DNA from: Frateuria hangzhouensis
Lineage (GTDB): Bacteria > Pseudomonadota > Gammaproteobacteria > Xanthomonadales > Rhodanobacteraceae
Length of the DNA stretch: 64,000 nucleotides
NCBI RefSeq assembly: GCF_026410505.1
Contig: NZ_JAPMIU010000003.1
Coordinates: forward strand, 62,001 to 126,000
Reading direction: 5' to 3'
Both the position numbers and the translations under genes were made by a program. Shown here piece by piece: positions 1-11,651 of this stretch. Each line of letters starts with the position of its first letter. Position 1 is the first letter of the stretch. The notes under the pieces were generated by a model that saw nothing but the letters and a program-made list of their open reading frames with translations, searched no databases and was not told the DNA's origin.

Positions 1-354
1 CAACCGGTCGTCCTCGACGAAGCCGACCGGCTGCGCGCTGCGCGAGCGGATGTCCATCAGCGCCACGTTGACAGCCAGCCGGTACAGCCAGGTGCCGAAG
101 GCGCTCTCGTGGCGGAAGTCGGCCAACTTCTGCCAGGCGCGCACGAAGGCGTCCTGGGTCAGATCCTCGGCGCGCGCGTGGTCGTAGCCGGCCAGCCGGT
201 ATACCGCGCCATAGATGCGGTCGACGTGCTGCCGATACAGCCGCTGGAACGCCTGGCGGTCACCCCTGGCGGCGGCGCGCGCATCATCGGCGTCGGACCA
301 CGCTACGGGCGGGGCGGGCATCGGGCTTCCGGTGGCGAGGCAGGCGGCATCCAT
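1..354 (-). CDS. ECF-type RNA polymerase sigma factor, C-terminus cut off by the window edge
   Basis: The visible 118 codons read leftward from an ATG at 354 and run off the window. They match sigma-70 region 2 of extracytoplasmic-function sigma factors, which recruit RNA polymerase to stress promoters: RQAFQRLYRQHVDRIYGAVYRL, with the core-binding part AEDLTQDAFVRAWQKLADF and then FGTWLYRLAVNVALMDIRS near the -10-recognition helix. Region 4 and any anti-sigma gene lie outside the window. A second in-frame ATG at 321 is possible. No clear Shine-Dalgarno or autoregulatory ECF promoter is visible upstream. The family is clear; the subgroup is not. Confidence 0.85.
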   Translation of the reverse strand, partial: MDAACLATGSPMPAPPVAWSDADDARAAARGDRQAFQRLYRQHVDRIYGAVYRLAGYDHARAEDLTQDAFVRAWQKLADFRHESAFGTWLYRLAVNVALMDIRSRSAQPVGFVEDDRL

Positions 355-479
355 CTTGCCAGCTTGGATGCGCGAAGTTGCCGGAGCGTTTAAGCGGCTT
401 CGGTGAGCTGCGTGTCCGGTGGGTGCTTCGTCGGCACGGGATATCCGGCGCAGGACCCTTCGACTTCGGCGCCGAGCGC

Positions 480-510
480 CCACGCTCAGGGCGAGCGTGG
501 CCTTTTTTTT
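480..510 (+). terminator. Strong Rho-independent terminator with no gene ahead of it
   Basis: An 8-bp perfect stem (CCACGCTC 480-487 with GAGCGTGG 493-500, loop AGGGC) is followed by CC and eight T residues (503-510). The T tract is on the plus strand, but both flanking genes (sigma factor and pckG) are on the minus strand. It therefore does not serve either of them in the usual orientation. The rest of the 355-622 gap shows no gene. Confidence 0.7.
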
Positions 511-587
511 GGAGCCTCTCCCGTCCCTCCGGATAGGGCGCCGACAGACGGGTAAAGGTTCGTACGCAGCCGATGTGCAGGTCGCCC

Positions 588-617
588 GACCCTCCCCCAA
601 ACGGAGGAGGGGCTGAG
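588..617. repeat. Short C-rich/G-rich intergenic repeat (family B), single copy
   Basis: CCCTCCCCC followed after a few bases by GGAGGAGGGG, just past the stop codon of pckG. It resembles half of the dispersed family-B element seen in fuller form near 6.6, 15.8, 48.4 and 55.2 kb. The match is short, so assignment to the family is tentative. Confidence 0.45.
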
Positions 618-622
618 TGCGC

Positions 623-2398
623 TCAGGCCGTGGCAGCGCGGGGTGCGGTATCGGCGGACAGGCCGCTGGCTACGCGCTGCTGCTCCTGACGCAAGCGCTC
701 GGGCAGGCGCGGGGTGAAGCTCTCCAGGTATTCGCCGATGGCGTCCAGCTCGGCTTGCCAGCCGGCGGTGTCGATGTCGAGCAGCTCGCTGGCGGCTTCG
801 CGCGGCAGGTCCAGGCCGTCGAGCTTGAGCTCGCCTTCGGCCGGCACGATGCCCACCGGCGTTTCCACGCCACGGGCCTTGCCCTCGACGCGGTTGATCA
901 TCCACTCCAGCACGCGCAGGTTTTCGCCGAAGCCGGGCCACAGGAACTTGCCGTCCTTGCCCTTGCGGAACCAGTTGACGTGGAAGATCTTCGGCAGCTT
1001 GGCGCCGGGCTGGTCGAACGACAGCCAGTGCTTGAAGTAGTCGCCGTAGTGGTAACCGGCGAACGGCTTCATCGCCATCGAGTCGCGGCGCAACACGCCG
1101 ACCGCGCCGGTGGCGGCGGCGGTGGTTTCCGAGCCCATCGCGGCGCCCATCAGCACGCCGTGCGCCCAGTCGCGCGCCTCCATCACCAGCGGCAGCAGCG
1201 AAGGCCGGCGGCCGCCGAAGACGATCGCGCTGATCGGCACGCCCTGGGCGTCCTCGGCTTTCTCCGACCAGGTCGGACACTGCCTCGCACTGACCGTGAA
1301 GCGCGAGTTCGGGTGCGCGGCCGGGCCATTGGCGGCGTCATACGGACGGCCTTGCCAGTCGGTGACCGGCGTGCCGGGCAGGCCTTCCCACCAGGGCTGG
1401 TTGTCCGCGGTGACCGCCACATTGGTGAAGATGGTGTCGTGCGAGATGCTCTTGAGCGCGTTCGGATTGGTGGCGTTGCTGGTGCCCGGCGCCACACCGA
1501 AGAAGCCCGCTTCCGGGTTGATCGCGTACAGGCGGCCATCCGCGCCCGGGCGCATCCAGCAGATGTCGTCGCCCACCGTCCACACCTTCCAGCCGTCCTT
1601 GCGGTAGCCCTCCGGCGGAATCAGCATGGCCAGGTTGGTCTTGCCGCAGGCGGAGGGGAAGGCGGCGGCGATGTAGTGCGTTTCGCCCTTGGGATTTTCG
1701 AGGCCGACGATCAGCATGTGCTCGGCCAGCCAGCCTTCGTCGCGCGCCTGGTTGCAGGCGATCCGCAGCGCGTGGCACTTCTTGCCCAGCAGCGCATTGC
1801 CGCCGTAGCCGGAGCCGTAGGACTTGATCGTGCGCTCTTCGGGGAAATGCATGATGAAGCGGCGCTCGGGATCGAGCTCGCCGGTCGAATGCAGGCCCTT
1901 GACGAACGTGCCTTCGCGCTCGATGCGCTCCTGCGCCGGCTTGCCCATGCGCGTCATGATGCGCATGTTGGCGACCACGTAGGGGCTGTCGGTGATCTCC
2001 ACACCGCAGCGCGACAGCGGCGAGTCGATCGGGCCCATGCAGTACGGGATCACGTACATGGTGCGGCCTTCCATGCAGCCGTCGAACAGCGCATCGATCT
2101 TGGCGTGCGCTTCGGCCGGATCCATCCAGTGGTTGTTCGGGCCGGCGTCTTGCTCGCTCTTGTGACACACGAACGTCAGGTGCTCCACGCGCGCCACGTC
2201 GGACGGGTTGGAGCGGTGCAGGTAGCAGCCCGGATGGGTTTCCTGGTTGAGCTCGATCAGAGTGCCGTCGGCGAGCATCTCCTTGACCAGTTGCTCGTAC
2301 TCGGCCTGGGAACCGTCGCACCAGTGGATCTTCGCCGGCCGCGTGCGCGCCGCCACCTCGTTCACCCAGCGCTCGAGCGCTTCCAGCTTGCTGGCCAT
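623..2398 (-). CDS. pckG: Phosphoenolpyruvate carboxykinase (GTP)
   Basis: Cytosolic enzyme converting oxaloacetate plus GTP to phosphoenolpyruvate, GDP and CO2, the entry step of gluconeogenesis. The 591-residue length and motifs are those of the GTP class: GSGYGGNALLGKKC around 196-208, the P-loop FPSACGKTN at 247-255, GDDICWM at about 276-282, and RQCPTWSEKAED further on. The ATG at 2398 is chosen because AGAGGAA sits just upstream; the open frame continues further but that part looks like leader. It follows the TetR gene in the same direction with a 129-bp gap holding a possible terminator, so it probably has its own promoter. Its closeness to fadE fits growth on fatty acids, but that link is inference. 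Confidence 0.97.
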   Translation of the reverse strand: MASKLEALERWVNEVAARTRPAKIHWCDGSQAEYEQLVKEMLADGTLIELNQETHPGCYLHRSNPSDVARVEHLTFVCHKSEQDAGPNNHWMDPAEAHAKIDALFDGCMEGRTMYVIPYCMGPIDSPLSRCGVEITDSPYVVANMRIMTRMGKPAQERIEREGTFVKGLHSTGELDPERRFIMHFPEERTIKSYGSGYGGNALLGKKCHALRIACNQARDEGWLAEHMLIVGLENPKGETHYIAAAFPSACGKTNLAMLIPPEGYRKDGWKVWTVGDDICWMRPGADGRLYAINPEAGFFGVAPGTSNATNPNALKSISHDTIFTNVAVTADNQPWWEGLPGTPVTDWQGRPYDAANGPAAHPNSRFTVSARQCPTWSEKAEDAQGVPISAIVFGGRRPSLLPLVMEARDWAHGVLMGAAMGSETTAAATGAVGVLRRDSMAMKPFAGYHYGDYFKHWLSFDQPGAKLPKIFHVNWFRKGKDGKFLWPGFGENLRVLEWMINRVEGKARGVETPVGIVPAEGELKLDGLDLPREAASELLDIDTAGWQAELDAIGEYLESFTPRLPERLRQEQQRVASGLSADTAPRAATA

Positions 2399-2477
2399 GA
2401 TGTTCCTCTTCAAGGTCTTAGGAAAAAAGGGTTCCGGAACGCTAGTTTGCGTGCACTGGTATTGCAAGGTTGAGTGC

Positions 2478-2503
2478 AGCAAGAAAGGCACGCGCAGGCG
2501 TGC
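2478..2503 (-). terminator. Possible Rho-independent terminator of the TetR gene
   Basis: GCACGC (2488-2493), loop GCAG and GCGTGC (2498-2503) form a 6-bp GC stem. Read on the minus strand it is followed by CCTTTCTTGC. The T tract is interrupted, so strength is uncertain. It lies between the TetR stop and pckG. Confidence 0.4.
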
Positions 2504-2527
2504 GCGACCGCGCCCCCGAGGGGCCTA

Positions 2528-3106
2528 TCAAGCCGGAATCAATGTCGCGATCATGTGTTCCACGTAAGCGTCGAAATCTTCGTGGCTGATGCGCGGCAGG
2601 CCGAGGGTGAAGTTCAGCTGCAGGAAACCGACGTAGGCGGCGTAGGTCAGGCGGGCACGATTGAGCGCTTCGGGAGGCGGCAGGCCGGCCTCGCGGAAGG
2701 CGGTGGCAAGGAACTCGGTGCGCCGTTGCGACACGCGCGCCATCACCGGCACCACCAGCGGGTGGTCCAGTGCTTTCAGCAGCGCTGCGTACACCCGGTG
2801 CGGGCGCAACTCGTGGGCGACGCGGCGGAACAGTTCAGGCAGGCGTTCGCGCGGATCGGCAATGGCCTCGATCTGCGCGATCACTTCGCGTTCGCCGTAC
2901 TGCTCCCAGCGCTCCAGCGCCGCCAGCAACAACGCCTCGCGGGTGCGGAAATGCCAGTAGAAGCTGCCCTTGGTCACGCCCAGCCGACGCGCCAGTGCTT
3001 CCACCGCCAGTGCGCCGACGCCCTGCTCGGCGATCAGGTCCAGGGCGGCGTTTTCCCAGTCCTCGGCGGAAAGGCGGGTGCGTTCGGGCTTGCTGCTGGC
3101 GTTCAT
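2528..3106 (-). CDS. TetR/AcrR-family transcriptional regulator
   Basis: 192-residue one-component regulator. The N-terminal helix-turn-helix covers about residues 14-58 (WENAALDLIAEQGVGALAVEAL, then RRLGVTKGSFYWHFRTREALL), the usual TetR DNA-binding signature. The C-terminal helical domain would bind a ligand. It is divergent from the hydrolase-fadE operon, and the 103-bp gap carries a perfect palindrome overlapping that operon's -10 region. I infer that it represses hydrolase and fadE and is relieved by an acyl-CoA or fatty acid; the ligand is not visible from sequence. Confidence 0.93.
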   Translation of the reverse strand: MNASSKPERTRLSAEDWENAALDLIAEQGVGALAVEALARRLGVTKGSFYWHFRTREALLLAALERWEQYGEREVIAQIEAIADPRERLPELFRRVAHELRPHRVYAALLKALDHPLVVPVMARVSQRRTEFLATAFREAGLPPPEALNRARLTYAAYVGFLQLNFTLGLPRISHEDFDAYVEHMIATLIPA

Positions 3107-3173
3107 TGATGCATGTTAGCGCTTGTGGACCGGGTGGCGACAGGCGGGCGCGGCAGGCGCCCGGCGGTGGCAG

Positions 3174-3202
3174 TTGACCGCGCGTGCCGGGCAAACCATA
3201 CT
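3174..3202 (+). promoter_or_regulatory. Sigma70-type promoter of the hydrolase-fadE operon
   Basis: TTGACC (3174-3179), a 17-bp spacer, then CATACT (3197-3202). Transcription would start at about 3209-3210, which is the position of the hydrolase ATG, so the message would be leaderless. No Shine-Dalgarno precedes that ATG, which agrees. Predicted from sequence only. Confidence 0.6.
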
Positions 3203-3214
3203 CGTGCGTATGGT
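3195..3214. promoter_or_regulatory. Perfect palindrome, probable TetR operator
   Basis: ACCATAC - TCGTGC - GTATGGT is a perfect 7+6+7 inverted repeat. It covers most of the -10 hexamer, the predicted start site and the start codon. Its size and symmetry suit a TetR dimer, and it lies between the TetR gene and the genes it would control. Confidence 0.7.
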
Positions 3215-4094
3215 ATCGGTCGACCACTTCCACACCGGCGACGGCTTGCGCCTGTCGGTTGAAATACGCAACGCCCGGGGCGCGCCGACGCTGCTGTTCG
3301 CGCACGGCTTCGGCCAGACCCGCGGCGCCTGGAACGGCACGGCGCGCACCCTGGCGGCCAGCGGCTGCCGCTGCGTGAGCTTCGACAGCCGCGGGCACGG
3401 CGAGAGCGGCCGCATGGTCGACGGTGACTACCACATGGATCAGTTTGCCGGCGACCTGCACGCGTTGGCGTTGGCGCAGCCGGACACGCCGATGCTCGTC
3501 GGCGCCTCGATGGGCGGCCTGCTGGGGCTGGTGCTGGCGGGCGAGGTGCGGCCCACGCCGTTCCGCGCGCTGGTGCTGGTCGACATCACGCCGCGCTGGG
3601 AAACGGCCGGCGTGGAACGCATCCTGGCCTTCATGCAGGCACATCCCGACGGGTTCGCCGACTATGCCGAGGCGGCCGAACGGATTGCCGCGTATCTGCC
3701 GCAGCGGCGCGAGCGCAAGCGTGAAGACCAGCTCAAGCCGCTGCTGCGCGAGGGCGCCGACGGGCGCCTGCGCTGGCATTGGGATCCGGCCCTGCTCGAA
3801 GGCGTGGTACGCGAGAGCGAGCGCTACCAGCCGCGCCTGCTGGCGGCGGCCGCGCGCGTGGAGGTGCCGGTGCTGTTGCTGTCGGGCGAGCGCAGCGACG
3901 TGGTGTCGCGCGAGACGGTGGCCGAGTTCATGAACCTGGTGCCGCACGCACGGCACGTGCAAGTGCCCGGCGCCACGCACATGCTGGCCGGCGACGCGAA
4001 CGACGCTTTTACGCGCCAGATCGCCGCCTTCATCCAAGATGTCATCCCGGGCGGCGCCACGCGCCGCCCGGCCATTCCGCAAGAGGTGCCTTGA
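3210..4094 (+). CDS. Alpha/beta-fold hydrolase
   Basis: 294-residue serine hydrolase. HGFGQTRGAW (about 32-41) is the oxyanion-hole region, VGASMGG carries the nucleophile S100, and a late Asp (GERSDVV) and His (GATHMLAG) complete the triad. No signal peptide is seen, so it is probably cytosolic. The ATG at 3210 is chosen because the reading frame upstream overlaps the promoter and palindrome. The stop is one base before the ATG of fadE, so the two are co-translated and probably act together, perhaps as an acyl-CoA thioesterase or lipid esterase; the substrate cannot be told. Confidence 0.88.
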   Translation: MVSVDHFHTGDGLRLSVEIRNARGAPTLLFAHGFGQTRGAWNGTARTLAASGCRCVSFDSRGHGESGRMVDGDYHMDQFAGDLHALALAQPDTPMLVGASMGGLLGLVLAGEVRPTPFRALVLVDITPRWETAGVERILAFMQAHPDGFADYAEAAERIAAYLPQRRERKREDQLKPLLREGADGRLRWHWDPALLEGVVRESERYQPRLLAAAARVEVPVLLLSGERSDVVSRETVAEFMNLVPHARHVQVPGATHMLAGDANDAFTRQIAAFIQDVIPGGATRRPAIPQEVP

Positions 4095-4095
4095 A

Positions 4096-6576
4096 ATGTC
4101 CGTGTTCCTGACCCTGCTGGCGGCGCTCGTCGCGTCCGGTGCCTGCGCCTACCACCGCACCAGCCTGCGCACCTGGGCGATCGCCACGGTGGCTACTACG
4201 CTGGTGGTTGGCGTGGTGACGGGTGCCTGGATAACGATGATCGTGCTGCTGGTCATCGAACTGGCGGTCGCCGTGCCGCTGCTGATGCCGGCGTTCCGCC
4301 GGCGCCAGATCAGCGCGCCGCTGCTGAAGATGTTCGCCCGCGCCACGCCCGCGCTTTCGGCCACCGAGCAGACCGCGCTGGAAGCCGGCACGGTCGGCTT
4401 CGAGGGCGAACTGTTCTCGGGTATGCCGGACTGGCGCGTGCTGCTCAAGCAGCCCAGGCCCGAGCTGAGCACCGAGGAGCAGGCCTTCCTCGATGGCCCC
4501 GTCGAAGCGCTGTGCGCGATGATCGACGACTGGCAGATCACCCACGAGCTGGCCGACCTGCCGCCGGAAGTCTGGGACTTCATCAAGAAGAGCAAGTTCT
4601 TCGGCATGATCATCCCCAAGCAGTACGGCGGCCTGCAGTTTTCCGCGCTGGCCCATTCGGCCGTGCTGCAGAAGCTGTCGACGGCGTCGGCGACGGTCTC
4701 TTCCACCGTTGCGGTGCCCAACTCGCTGGGCCCGGCCGAACTGCTGCTGCACTACGGCAGCGAGGAGCAGAAGAACCATTACCTGCCGCGCCTGGCGGTG
4801 GGCGAGGAGATTCCCTGTTTCGCGCTGACCGGCCCCTACGCGGGCTCGGACGCCACTTCGATCCCGGATTTCGGCATCGTCTGCAAGCAGATGGTCGACG
4901 GCGTCGAAACGCTTGGCGTAAAGCTCACCTTCGACAAGCGCTACATCACCTTGGCGCCGATCGCCACGGTCATCGGACTGGCCTTCCGGCTTTATGACCC
5001 CGAGCACCTGCTGGGCGACACCGAGGACCTGGGCATCACGCTGGCGCTGCTGCCGCGCGCGACGCCGGGTCTGGAAATCGGCCGCCGCCATTTCCCGCTC
5101 AACATCCCGTTCCAGAACGGTCCGATCAGCGGCAAGGACGTGTTCGCGCCGATGTCCACGCTGATCGGCGGCCCGAAAATGGCCGGCCACGGCTGGCGCA
5201 TGCTGGTCGAGGTGCTGTCGGTGGGCCGCGCGATCTCGCTGCCGTCCAACGCGACCGGCGCGATGCGCGCCTCGGCCGCGGCCACCGGCGCCTACGCGCG
5301 CATGCGCAAGCAGTTCGGCCTGGCGATCGCGCGCTTCGAAGGCGTCGAAGAGGCGCTGGCGCGCATCGGCGGCCTGACTTATGCGACCACGGCGCTCTCG
5401 CGCGCCACCGCGGCGGCGGTCGACCGCGGCGAGAAGCCGGCGGTGACCTCGGCGATCGCCAAATACCACGCCACCGAATGGGCGCGCCAGGTCGCCGGTG
5501 ACACCATGGACGTGCACGGCGGCAAGGCGGTGCAGCTCGGCCCGAAGAACTACGCCGCACGCGGCTGGGAGAGCGTGCCCATCGCGATCACCGTGGAAGG
5601 CGCGAACATCATGACGCGCAGCCTGATGATCTTCGGCCAGGGCGCGATCCGCTGCCATCCATACGTGCTCAAGGAAATGCAGGCGCTTTCCATTGCCGAC
5701 TACGGCGAAAAGCTGCGCACCTTCGACCGGTTGCTGTTCAGCCACATCGGCTTCGGCATTTCCAACGCCGTGCGCAGCTTCGTGCTGGGAGTGACCGGCG
5801 CGTCCATCGGCCAGAGCGCGGGCGATGCCTATACCCGCCGCTACTACCGCAAGCTGGACCGCTACTCGGCGGCGCTGGCGCTGTGCGCCGACGTGTTCAT
5901 GGGTGTGCTGGGCGGCAAGCTGAAGTTCAAGGAAAAGCTGTCGGCGCGGCTGGGCGACGTGCTGTCGTACCTGTACATCGCCAGCGCCATGCTCAAGCGC
6001 TACGAGGACAGCGGCCGTCCGGAAGCCGACCGTCCGCTGCTGGCCTGGGCCTTCCATGAGTGCATGTGGCGCACGCAGGCGGCGCTGGACGGCGCGATCC
6101 GCAACTTCCCGCTCAAGCCGGTCGGTTTCCTGCTGCGCCTGCTGGTGTTCCCGCTGGGTCGTCGCGAGGTGCCGCCTTCGGACCGCCTGGGGCGGCGCGT
6201 GGCCGCCATCCTCACCGCCCCGGGCGAAGCGCGTGACCGTCTGGTCGAGTGGGTCTACCTGACGCCCACGCCGAACAACACCATCGGCCGCATGAACGCG
6301 CTGCTGCCCGACGTGATCGCCGCCGAGCCGGTCGAGCGCAAGTTCGGCAAGGCACTCAAGGCTGGCCAGTTGCAGGCGCACGACTACGAGGGCCAATTGG
6401 CCGAGGCGGTGCGCGAAGGCGTGCTCACCGAGGCAGAGGCGGCGCTGCTCAAGCGTGTGCGCGACGGCGTGTTCGAGTTCATTTCGGTGGACGATTTCGA
6501 TCCGGCCGAACTGGGTGCCAAGGTGACTCGCGCCGACCGCGGTCACGAGACCGAACCGCAGCAGCGGATCGCCTGA
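4096..6576 (+). CDS. fadE: Acyl-CoA dehydrogenase, FadE type
   Basis: 826-residue flavoenzyme for the first step of fatty acid beta-oxidation, acyl-CoA to trans-2-enoyl-CoA. Length matches the large FadE family rather than ordinary 380-residue acyl-CoA dehydrogenases. Two hydrophobic segments lie at about 1-18 and 25-65, then FFGMIIPKQYGGLQFSA, CFALTGPYAGSDA, KLTFDKRYITLAP, AIAKYHATEWAR and VEGANIMTRSLMIFGQGA, all FadE-like. AAGAGGTG is 8 bp before the ATG. Translationally linked to the hydrolase and probably under the TetR regulator. Confidence 0.95.
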   Translation: MSVFLTLLAALVASGACAYHRTSLRTWAIATVATTLVVGVVTGAWITMIVLLVIELAVAVPLLMPAFRRRQISAPLLKMFARATPALSATEQTALEAGTVGFEGELFSGMPDWRVLLKQPRPELSTEEQAFLDGPVEALCAMIDDWQITHELADLPPEVWDFIKKSKFFGMIIPKQYGGLQFSALAHSAVLQKLSTASATVSSTVAVPNSLGPAELLLHYGSEEQKNHYLPRLAVGEEIPCFALTGPYAGSDATSIPDFGIVCKQMVDGVETLGVKLTFDKRYITLAPIATVIGLAFRLYDPEHLLGDTEDLGITLALLPRATPGLEIGRRHFPLNIPFQNGPISGKDVFAPMSTLIGGPKMAGHGWRMLVEVLSVGRAISLPSNATGAMRASAAATGAYARMRKQFGLAIARFEGVEEALARIGGLTYATTALSRATAAAVDRGEKPAVTSAIAKYHATEWARQVAGDTMDVHGGKAVQLGPKNYAARGWESVPIAITVEGANIMTRSLMIFGQGAIRCHPYVLKEMQALSIADYGEKLRTFDRLLFSHIGFGISNAVRSFVLGVTGASIGQSAGDAYTRRYYRKLDRYSAALALCADVFMGVLGGKLKFKEKLSARLGDVLSYLYIASAMLKRYEDSGRPEADRPLLAWAFHECMWRTQAALDGAIRNFPLKPVGFLLRLLVFPLGRREVPPSDRLGRRVAAILTAPGEARDRLVEWVYLTPTPNNTIGRMNALLPDVIAAEPVERKFGKALKAGQLQAHDYEGQLAEAVREGVLTEAEAALLKRVRDGVFEFISVDDFDPAELGAKVTRADRGHETEPQQRIA

Positions 6577-6593
6577 GCGAAAGCCGGATGTCG

Positions 6594-6780
6594 AGCCCTC
6601 TCCCCTCCATGAGGGGAGCAGGGCTTTCGCCTGAGAGGGGCTGGGTGAGGGGCCGGGGCTCGCGACAATGCGGGTGTTTTGCGGGCGCACTCATCAGAAG
6701 CCCTGCTGGCGTAGCCATTTTCCTGCAAGAGCGACCCCTCACCCCAACCTCTCCCCGGAGGAAAGAGGGCGCAGGGCTTC
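6594..6780. repeat. Family-B dispersed repeat, two inverted copies
   Basis: This intergenic stretch, between the converging ends of fadE and the diguanylate cyclase gene, holds a left copy ending GAGGGGCTGGGTGAGGGG (about 6635-6652). It also holds a right copy CCCCTCACCCCAACCTCTCCCC-like (about 6736-6757), in opposite orientation about 85 bp apart. Each copy is a C-rich and a G-rich arm able to pair. No gene is seen in 6577-6829. Confidence 0.7.
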
Positions 6781-6829
6781 GCGGGATTTGGGAAGGGCCG
6801 GAAGGAGAGGGTGGCAAGTCGGGCTGGCG

Positions 6830-7825
6830 TTACGACGCCAGCACGCAGCGGTTCTTGCCGCTTTCCTTGGCCTGATACAGCGCGCGATCCGCCGCCTGGA
6901 TCAACGCCTCGTCTGCGCCGGTATCGGCCGACCACAGCGCAATGCCGACGCTGGCGCTGACGTTCACCACGAAGCTCCCCTGCGCCGACACCAGCGGATA
7001 AGGCTCGGCCAGGCGTGTGCAGAGTTCGCGGCAACGCTTCATCAACACCGGCAGGTCGTCCAGCTCGCCCACGATGAGCGCGAACTCGTCGCCACCCAGC
7101 CGCGCCACCGTGTCGCGCGCGCGCGAGTTGAGCTTCAGCCGCGCCGCGATCGCCTGCAGCAGCGTATCGCCGGCCGGATGGCCATGGCGGTCGTTGACGC
7201 CCTTGAAGCCGTCGATGTCCAGCAGCGCCAGGGCAAAGCCCGGTCCACCCTCCGCGGCGTACCGCATCGCGGCCTGCAGCCGGTCGTGGAACAGCGTGCG
7301 GTTGGGCAGGCCGGTGAGCATGTCGTGGGTGGCCTGGTGGCGCATTTTCGCTTCCACGCGTTCGCGTTCGGCGATCTCCAGCTGCAACTGGTCGTTGCGC
7401 TCGGACAGTTCCTCCAGCGTCTGTTCCAGTGCCACGCGGGCGGCGTAAAGCTCCAGGAACACGCGCACCTTCGATTGCAGGATCAGGTCGTTGACCGGCT
7501 TGGCGATGTAGTCGACCGCGCCGTGGCGATAGCCCTTCAGGCGGTTGACGTCATCGACGTAGGCCGCGGTGACGAAAATGATCGGCGTGTCCTTGAGCTG
7601 GTCGGCATCGCTGAGCAGCGCGGCTACCTCGAAACCGTCCATGCCGGGCATGTTGACGTCGAGCAGGATCAGCGCGAACTCGTGTTCCAGGCACAGGGCC
7701 AGCGCTTCGTTGCCGCTGGCCGCCTCGTGCAGTTCCGCGCCGCTGCGCGCGAGCAGGCGGCGCATGGCCACCCGGTTGGCGAGGGTATCGTCGACCACCA
7801 GGATCTTCGGCTTGCTCGTGCTCAT
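6830..7825 (-). CDS. Response regulator with GGDEF output (diguanylate cyclase)
   Basis: 331 residues. The receiver domain (about 7-122) has acidic pair D12-D13, phosphoacceptor D56 (LLDVNMPG) and the AKP lysine near 108. A coiled linker (about 125-165) leads to a GGDEF domain with the intact signature GGDEF at 244-248. The c-di-GMP inhibition site RxxD is intact at 235-238, five residues upstream as usual. It should make c-di-GMP when phosphorylated and be product-inhibited. The start at 7825 begins the receiver domain correctly; the frame upstream overlaps the kinase 3' end. It lies 137 bp downstream of the hybrid kinase in the same direction, a likely partner. Confidence 0.95.
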   Translation of the reverse strand: MSTSKPKILVVDDTLANRVAMRRLLARSGAELHEAASGNEALALCLEHEFALILLDVNMPGMDGFEVAALLSDADQLKDTPIIFVTAAYVDDVNRLKGYRHGAVDYIAKPVNDLILQSKVRVFLELYAARVALEQTLEELSERNDQLQLEIAERERVEAKMRHQATHDMLTGLPNRTLFHDRLQAAMRYAAEGGPGFALALLDIDGFKGVNDRHGHPAGDTLLQAIAARLKLNSRARDTVARLGGDEFALIVGELDDLPVLMKRCRELCTRLAEPYPLVSAQGSFVVNVSASVGIALWSADTGADEALIQAADRALYQAKESGKNRCVLAS

Positions 7826-7962
7826 CGTCGATTGCGGCGTCGCCTCCGGCTTGGCCTTCGATGATAGCCATGGGCATCGGCATTGCGCTGAACGGCTTCG
7901 CGCTTTGCGGGGCCGGCGGCGTGCCGCCGGAAGCCCGAAGGAAGCCGCGGGGTCCGGCAGAG

Positions 7963-11604
<3,642 letters not shown>

Positions 11605-11651
11605 CGCACGATGGACCGGCCCAGCTTAGCGCCGGGTTGGCGGCGCGTACG

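Noticed and set aside
4042-6690. An 882-codon open frame antisense to fadE
   Set aside because: Compositionally biased (Gln/Arg/His) shadow of a clear FadE protein; no domain or start signal.
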